Below are positions 59,304-64,000 of a stretch of 64,000 nucleotides of DNA, piece after piece (positions within the stretch are counted from its first letter, which is position 1; each line of letters opens with the position of its first letter). The position numbers and the translations under genes were made by a program. This DNA comes from Parvularcula sp. LCG005 (GTDB taxonomy: Bacteria > Pseudomonadota > Alphaproteobacteria > Caulobacterales > Parvularculaceae), in NCBI RefSeq assembly GCF_032930845.1, contig NZ_CP136758.1, forward strand, positions 248,001 through 312,000. Direction: 5' to 3'. The notes under the pieces are model-generated. The model worked only from the letters and a program-made list of their open reading frames with translations. It was not told the DNA's origin and ran no database searches.

Positions 59304-60178
59304 CATCGCCCGCACAGTATTATCTCGGCATTGATGGCGGTGGCACCCGCTGTCGCGCCCGCCTGTGCTCCGCTGAGGGTCAGGTCCTGGGAGAAGGTGA
59401 AGCGGGCCCCGGAAATATCCGGCTCGGTCTTTCTTCCGTCTGGGGGAACATCACTGAGGCTGCGACGGCGGCGGCCATGACTGCGGGCCTGAATAAGGAC
59501 ATTTTTCCCTCGACCCGACTTGGGGCTGGCCTCGCGGGCGTGGTCAGTGACGCTGATATTGACCGGGTCATCACGGCTGCGCCAGCATTCAAGTCTGTAC
59601 ACGTTTCAAGTGATGCCTATATCGCCTGTCTCGGTGCTTTCAATGGCGGCGATGGCGGCATTCTCATTATCGGGACGGGAAGCGCCGGGCTCGCGCTGAA
59701 GGGGGGCGAGGTACACCATATCGGAGGCTGGGGTTTCGAAGCCGGCGACGGCGGTTCTGCGGCGGCGCTTGGTCATGAAGCCGTGAAAGAAGCGCTGGCG
59801 GCCAAGGACGGATTTCGGGATAGCAGCCCGCTTGTGGGGAACATTCTTCAGGCATTGGGCGGTGAGCCTGAGCGCATCATCGACTGGATCAACAAGGCCA
59901 CACCGTCCGATTACGGCGCATTGGCGCCGATGGTCGTGGAGGCGTGCGATGGTGGCGATGCGCTGGGGCAGGAACTGGTCGCCCAGACGGTAGCCGAAAT
60001 CGATATTCATCTGCGCAAGCTTCTGTCATTCGGTATTGCGAAAATCACGCTTTGCGGCGGCATGGCCGGGGTCATGGCGCCGCGGTTGAGTGAGGCGTTG
60101 CAAGCCGTTCTGGTGCCGCCCCTCGACCAGCCCGTGGGCGGGGCCGTGTTGCTCGCTCGCCGGGCAAGTGAGGTCTGA
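59300..60178 (+). CDS. nagK: N-acetylglucosamine kinase, BadF/BadG/BcrA/BcrD ATPase family
   Basis: A protein of 292 residues with the ASKHA fold: QYYLGIDGGGTRCRARLCSA is phosphate loop 1 (D-G-G-G-T), DGGILIIGTGSAGLALKG is phosphate loop 2, and VHHIGGWGFEAGDGGSAAAL carries the GWG-x-x-x-GDGGS segment characteristic of GlcNAc kinases. ITLCGGMAGVMAPRLSEAL completes the nucleotide-binding motif near the end. It phosphorylates GlcNAc to GlcNAc-6-P in the cytoplasm. It overlaps nagP by four bases and the SIS protein gene by one base, so translation of the set is coupled. Confidence 0.9.
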   Translation: MTSPAQYYLGIDGGGTRCRARLCSAEGQVLGEGEAGPGNIRLGLSSVWGNITEAATAAAMTAGLNKDIFPSTRLGAGLAGVVSDADIDRVITAAPAFKSVHVSSDAYIACLGAFNGGDGGILIIGTGSAGLALKGGEVHHIGGWGFEAGDGGSAAALGHEAVKEALAAKDGFRDSSPLVGNILQALGGEPERIIDWINKATPSDYGALAPMVVEACDGGDALGQELVAQTVAEIDIHLRKLLSFGIAKITLCGGMAGVMAPRLSEALQAVLVPPLDQPVGGAVLLARRASEV

Positions 60179-61200
60179 TGATGGCGCCCGAAAGTACTCG
60201 CATGTTCGCTGAAGCGGCGGAGGCGCCGGCGGTGGTGCAGCGCCTTTTGGATCAATTCCCTGATCGGCAGGATTTGCTCCGTGTATTAAACAAGCAGCCC
60301 ATCAATTCTGTCGTGACCTGCGGACGGGGGTCATCGGATCATGCCGCGACCTACGGCAAATATCTGTTCGAGATCCTGCTTGGCTTGCCAACCAGTTCCG
60401 CTGCCTTGTCCGTGACGTCACTCTATGATTGTCCCCCGCACGCCCAGGGCAGCGCGTGTATTTCAATCTCCCAGTCTGGGCGCAGCCCTGACCTCATAGC
60501 CGCTGCGCGCGCCAGGCGCGATGCCGGTGCGATATCAATTGTCCTGATGAACGATCCTGACGGCCCGCTTGGGCAGTATTCGGATTTGTTGCTACCGTTG
60601 AGGGCGGGGAGAGAGGTCTCGGTCGCGGCGACGAAATCCTACATCGCGTCGCTGGTGGCGTTGGCGCAACTGGTCGCGCTCTGGTCTGAGGACGAGGCGC
60701 TATTGTCCGGATTGAGCGAATTGCCGCAATTGCTGGAAAGAGCCTGGTCTCTGGAGTGGCAATATGCGGAAGACACTCTCGTCGACGCCCGGAATCTCTT
60801 CGTCATTGGGCGGGGCTATGGGCTCGGCATCGCGCAGGAGGCGGCGCTCAAGCTCAAAGAGACCTGCGGCCTGCATGCTGAAGCCTTTTCTTCCGCCGAA
60901 GTGCGGCATGGCCCCATGGCAATTGTCGGTGAAGGTTTTCCGGTGCTTGGCTTTGCCGGGTCGGACCGGGCCGGGGACGATGTGCGCGCCGTGATGGCGG
61001 AGTTTGCCCAGCGGGGTGCTAGAACCCTGCTGATCGATACGAGCACAGATGATCATCTCCCGATGATCGCGGCGCACCCGGCGCTGGAGCCCATTCTGAT
61101 GATCCACCGCTTTTACCGCTTCGCCAACAGCCTGTCCGTCCGCCGCGGATTTGATCCCGATACGCCGCCGCATCTCAACAAGGTCACCAAGACCCAATGA
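60178..61200 (+). CDS. nagB-II: Glucosamine-6-phosphate deaminase, NagB-II (SIS) type
   Basis: A protein of 340 residues with two SIS (sugar isomerase) domains but no glutaminase domain. VVTCGRGSSDHAATYGKYLF, SISQSGRSPDLIAAARARRD and SVAATKSYIASLVALAQLVA belong to the first domain; FVIGRGYGLGIAQEAALKLK and SAEVRHGPMAIVGEGFPVLG to the second. It resembles the isomerase half of GlmS, yet in GlcNAc operons it replaces NagB, turning GlcN-6-P into Fru-6-P and ammonia. ATG 60178 overlaps the kinase stop; ATG 60181 is equally possible. It overlaps nagA by four bases. Confidence 0.9.
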   Translation: MMAPESTRMFAEAAEAPAVVQRLLDQFPDRQDLLRVLNKQPINSVVTCGRGSSDHAATYGKYLFEILLGLPTSSAALSVTSLYDCPPHAQGSACISISQSGRSPDLIAAARARRDAGAISIVLMNDPDGPLGQYSDLLLPLRAGREVSVAATKSYIASLVALAQLVALWSEDEALLSGLSELPQLLERAWSLEWQYAEDTLVDARNLFVIGRGYGLGIAQEAALKLKETCGLHAEAFSSAEVRHGPMAIVGEGFPVLGFAGSDRAGDDVRAVMAEFAQRGARTLLIDTSTDDHLPMIAAHPALEPILMIHRFYRFANSLSVRRGFDPDTPPHLNKVTKTQ

Positions 61201-62339
61201 CCTCCCTTGTGCTCAACAATGTGGCCTTGATGCCAGGGCGGCAGGGTGCGCCTCTTTGCGACGTTGCGATCTCTGACGGCCTTATCAAATCCATCGGTTC
61301 TGATGGTATTTCTGCCGACGGCGTCATCGATTTCGGTGGTGATTATCTGTGTCCGGGCTTTTTTGATGTGCAGGTCAATGGTGGGGGCAGCGTCCTCTTC
61401 AACGATACGCCTGATGTCGACACGATCAGAACGATTGGAGCGGCTCACCGGTCGTTCGGCACCACGTCATTCCTGCCGACCCTGATCAGTGATGATCTCG
61501 ATGTCATCGACCGGGCCATGCGCGCGGTGGAGGACGCGATCACCGCTGGTGTACCGGGCGTGGTAGGCATCCATATCGAAGGGCCGTTCCTGAACGTCCG
61601 CCGCAAGGGCATTCACGACGCCAGCAAGTTCGCCCAACTGACGGATGAAGCGATCCGCCTTCTGAGCAGTCTGGAAGTGGGGCGCACTCTCGTGACCCTC
61701 GCGCCCGAGTGCTGCCGACTTGAGGATATCGAGGCCCTGCAACAGCGCGGCGTGGTGATCTCGGCGGGGCACACGGATGCAACCTATGAGCAGATGACCA
61801 AAGCCCTGGATGCAGGCGTGACGGGCTTCACTCACCTCTACAATGCGATGTCACCGCTCCATCATCGTGAGCCTGGCGTGGTCGGCGCGGCACTCGACAG
61901 CCAGACAGCCTATTGCGGCCTGATCGCTGATGGGCATCACGTCAGTGCAGCTGCATTGCGCATTGCATTGCGTGCCCGTCCGCTGGATCGTTTCGTGCTG
62001 GTCACAGATGCTATGCCGGGCGTTGGCACCAGTCTGAAACGGTTTGCGTTGTCGGGTCAGACGATAATGATCAAGGATGGTCTGTGTGTTGACGAGAGCG
62101 GCACGCTCGCCGGGTCCAACCTTGATATGGCGAGCGCCGTGCGCCAGCTGGTTGAGATGACCGATGTTGAACCCGCGGCCGCGATCGCCATGGCGACAGC
62201 CAATCCGGCCCAATTCATGGGTCTGGCGCAGAGCGGTACAATAAGAAAAGGCAGCAGGGCCGACCTTGTCCGGCTCGACCGTCAGCTGGCGTTGAAACAG
62301 GTCTGGCAGGGCGGACAGCCCGTCCTGCCGGAAGCCTGA
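61197..62339 (+). CDS. nagA: N-acetylglucosamine-6-phosphate deacetylase
   Basis: A protein of 380 residues of normal length for NagA. FDVQVNGGGSVLFNDTPDVD, VVGIHIEGPFLNVRRKGIHD (metal-site Glu in HIEGPF), VVISAGHTDATYEQMTKALD, FTHLYNAMSPLHHREPGVVG and RFVLVTDAMPGVGTS (catalytic Asp in TDAM) are all present. It removes the acetyl group of GlcNAc-6-P to give GlcN-6-P, the substrate of NagB-II. The start overlaps the preceding gene (ATGA, 61197-61200). The gene ends three bases before the stop of the convergent lipoprotein gene, with no terminator between them. Confidence 0.94.
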   Translation: MTSLVLNNVALMPGRQGAPLCDVAISDGLIKSIGSDGISADGVIDFGGDYLCPGFFDVQVNGGGSVLFNDTPDVDTIRTIGAAHRSFGTTSFLPTLISDDLDVIDRAMRAVEDAITAGVPGVVGIHIEGPFLNVRRKGIHDASKFAQLTDEAIRLLSSLEVGRTLVTLAPECCRLEDIEALQQRGVVISAGHTDATYEQMTKALDAGVTGFTHLYNAMSPLHHREPGVVGAALDSQTAYCGLIADGHHVSAAALRIALRARPLDRFVLVTDAMPGVGTSLKRFALSGQTIMIKDGLCVDESGTLAGSNLDMASAVRQLVEMTDVEPAAAIAMATANPAQFMGLAQSGTIRKGSRADLVRLDRQLALKQVWQGGQPVLPEA

Positions 62340-62342
62340 TCG

Positions 62343-63179
62343 TTATTTGCCTGTCGGCACCACGGCAATTTCAAACACTTTCGGCCACCATTTTCCCGTG
62401 ACATAGATTTTGTCCGCAGCCGCATCATAGGCGATGCCGTTCAGCACTTCGTCATTTACATCCGCTCTGTCTGGATGCAGCCCGGCGAGGTTGATGAAGC
62501 CGGTCACGTGTCCATCGGACGGATCGAGCCGGACGATCACGTCGGTCTGCCAGATATTCGCCCAGACCTCGCCCTTGATGAACTCCAGCTCGTTCAGCCG
62601 CGTAATGGGCCGACCATTGGCCTTGACCTGCACCCGGCCGGTTTCTTCAAAGGTTGCCGGGTCAAAGAAGCGCAACGTGTCCGTGCCGTCGCTCATGATC
62701 AGGCGGCTGCCATCATAGGTCAGGCCCCAGCCTTCGCCGGCATATTGGAAAGTGCCGACCTGTTCGAGGGTGTCCAGATCAAAAACATAGGCCGTGCCTG
62801 CGCGCCAGGTCAGGGTGATGATGCGGTCATCGACGACGGTCGCCCCCTCACCGAAGATCGTGGCAGGCAGGGCGACTCGCTTCTCCGCGCCATCGCCAAT
62901 GATGTCGTGACGGATCAGGGTCGACTTACCAACCTTGCCCGTGCTTTCGTAAAGGGTGCCATCCGCGATGAAGAGACCCTGCGTAAAATCTTCCGTACCG
63001 TGCGGAAACGTTTCTACGACCTCATAGGTATACGTCTTTGGCGCCGCAGGTGCATCAGTTGCTTCTGGGACGGCGGCTGTGGCTGCCGCGGCGGCGGGGG
63101 GCGTGCTCGCCTCCACGTTTGTATCGGCATTGCCGCAGGCAACGAGCAAAAGAAGGGGCAGGACAGCGATGCGTTTCAT
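62343..63179 (-). CDS. Glutaminyl-peptide cyclotransferase-like lipoprotein
   Basis: A protein of 278 residues from ATG 63179 (AAGGATGAAGG upstream). IAVLPLLLLVACGNADTNVE is a lipoprotein signal with the lipobox LVAC. After an Ala/Pro-rich linker (about 20-45), the beta-propeller begins with YEVVETFPHGTEDFTQGLFI, followed by LYESTGKVGKSTLIRHDI, EGWGLTYDGSRLIMSDGTD and RITRLNELEFIKGEVWANIW-like strands with the conserved G-W-G-L-T and N-E-L-E segments. This is the bacterial/plant-type glutamine cyclotransferase, which forms N-terminal pyroglutamate. It is attached to the periplasmic side of a membrane. A TTG at 63200 gives a longer, less likely form. Confidence 0.88.
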   Translation of the reverse strand: MKRIAVLPLLLLVACGNADTNVEASTPPAAAAATAAVPEATDAPAAPKTYTYEVVETFPHGTEDFTQGLFIADGTLYESTGKVGKSTLIRHDIIGDGAEKRVALPATIFGEGATVVDDRIITLTWRAGTAYVFDLDTLEQVGTFQYAGEGWGLTYDGSRLIMSDGTDTLRFFDPATFEETGRVQVKANGRPITRLNELEFIKGEVWANIWQTDVIVRLDPSDGHVTGFINLAGLHPDRADVNDEVLNGIAYDAAADKIYVTGKWWPKVFEIAVVPTGK

Positions 63180-63196
63180 ACCTTCATCCTTGACGC

Positions 63197-64000
63197 TCAA
63201 GTGCGCCAGTAAAGTTGGGTGGCCTCGATCGGGTTTTCAAACTTGTCGGCACCGCCTGCAAGATAGGCGCGTTTCAGCGCCAAATACCACTGGGCCAGCC
63301 GGTCGGGATCACCGGCATACAGCATGACCGGCTTGGCCAGCGCGATATTTTCGTTCTGGGCGCTGAGGATGGCACCATCCTGTCCGAGGAAGGTCTTGGC
63401 CAGGGGATAGGTAAAAGGCTTCAAAACGGACAGAAGCGGCATGTTCCAGAAAAACATCTGGGTGATCAGGGCGCGGTTGTCCTCGGTCGGTGTGATACAG
63501 GTCAAGCCGAGGATCGTATATTTCTCGTTGCGGATCGTCTCGAGGCGCGTGGCGGGCAGGCGAAACTCGATCTCGGTCGTCGCGGCCCCGCCGATCAGCT
63601 TATAGGCGCGTCCATTGGACGATGGCCGGTGCGGCTTCATCCGGAAGCCGAAGGCCGTTGGCTCGTAATCCTTGACCTTCTCGCTCGCATCCCCGGGCCG
63701 GCGCCAGAACCATTGCTGATGGACGAAAGGCGTGTGGGCCGGGTCGACGAGCCCGATCACCGCTTCGTCATAGGGACCTTCCGCCTTGGCGTGGATAATC
63801 ATCTTGGGCGCAGGGCCGGGAATATCATCCGGAATGTGCGGCGGGTCGAGGTCGGGCACGCCGTCGAAGCGGCGCAGATCATCAGGGATGTAGATCCAGA
63901 TAAGGCCCTTCTGCTCATGGGTCGGATAGATCGGGGCCCGGACTTTTTCGCGAGCAAAAACTTCCCGCTCACTCAGTGCGGGGATCTTGCGACAGGTGCC
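63197..64000 (-). CDS. Rieske-type aromatic ring-hydroxylating oxygenase, 5' end missing
   Basis: At least 267 residues; the frame is open to the window edge and the Rieske [2Fe-2S] Cys-His motifs must lie beyond 64000. The visible part begins after the cluster, with YPTHEQKGLIWIYIPDD. The catalytic domain has EAVIGLVDPAHTPFVHQQWF, whose Asp-x-x-His-x-x-x-x-His binds mononuclear iron in ring-hydroxylating oxygenases. GTG 63859 is only an internal codon, not the start. The C-terminus, with ALKRAYLAGGADKFENPIEA, is typical of stand-alone oxygenase proteins of the VanA/PaO kind. The substrate is unknown. It is separated from the cyclotransferase gene by 17 bases on the same strand. Confidence 0.8.
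   Translation of the reverse strand, partial: GTCRKIPALSEREVFAREKVRAPIYPTHEQKGLIWIYIPDDLRRFDGVPDLDPPHIPDDIPGPAPKMIIHAKAEGPYDEAVIGLVDPAHTPFVHQQWFWRRPGDASEKVKDYEPTAFGFRMKPHRPSSNGRAYKLIGGAATTEIEFRLPATRLETIRNEKYTILGLTCITPTEDNRALITQMFFWNMPLLSVLKPFTYPLAKTFLGQDGAILSAQNENIALAKPVMLYAGDPDRLAQWYLALKRAYLAGGADKFENPIEATQLYWRT

Noticed and set aside
1-64000. CRISPR arrays, tRNA or rRNA genes, insertion sequences and prophage genes
   Set aside because: Looked for and not seen: no spaced direct repeats, no transposase or integrase signature, no tRNA-like cloverleaf noticed by eye. A tRNAscan or ISfinder run would be needed to exclude small cases.

Overview
The window looks like chromosomal DNA of a GC-rich, aquatic-type alphaproteobacterium, in the broad Caulobacterales/Maricaulales/Parvularculales area. 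The pointers are a stand-alone N-terminal half of MetH, a DUF4175/TIGR02302 membrane protein, ftsEX divergent from an MJ0042 zinc-ribbon protein, a TtpC-type TonB cluster and an alphaproteobacterial-style nag (chitin sugar) operon. This placement is inferred from gene content; no rRNA or tRNA gene was seen.

Positions 1-20.4 kb are a surface-polysaccharide locus that is clearly poorer in GC than the rest. It starts with the end of a GDP-L-fucose synthase gene. It then holds a GT47-like/GT10 (fucosyltransferase) fusion, two FkbM-type methyltransferases (one fused to a GT-A glycosyltransferase), two coiled-coil proteins of unknown role, a class I methyltransferase, two sulfotransferases, a giant GT2-GT4-GT4-lectin protein, a radical SAM/SPASM protein, two more GT2 enzymes and an ABC-2 exporter pair of Wzm/Wzt or KpsM/KpsT type. 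Together they suggest a fucosylated, methylated and sulfated exported glycan. A nine-G tract in one GT2 gene may make it phase-variable.

Positions 20.9-26.8 kb carry one compact TonB energising operon: DUF3450 protein, TtpC-like long ExbB, ExbB, two ExbD, TonB and a TPR protein, closed by a strong terminator. Positions 26.8-41.4 kb are housekeeping genes: mnmC, a lytic transglycosylase, a serine hydrolase, a small lipoprotein, AMP nucleosidase, galE with a large secreted beta-helix protein, the methionine synthase N-terminal half behind a perfect 20-bp palindrome, an iron superoxide dismutase, an alpha/beta hydrolase and a tandem FKBP lipoprotein.

Positions 41.5-55.9 kb hold nrdA behind a pair of NrdR-like boxes, a low-GC DUF4145 gene where nrdB might be expected, a spacer with a GIY-YIG remnant, a SnoaL-like protein, a VPLPA-CTERM surface protein, ftsEX, an MJ0042 protein, hpt, the DUF4175 protein, rmuC and a GH20 hexosaminidase. 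Positions 56.0-62.3 kb are the nag operon: a GntR regulator, NagX, the NagP transporter, GlcNAc kinase, NagB-II deaminase and NagA deacetylase, most of them overlapping by 4 bases. With the divergent GH20 enzyme they form a chitin-oligosaccharide utilisation unit. The window closes with a glutamine cyclotransferase-like lipoprotein and a truncated Rieske-type oxygenase.
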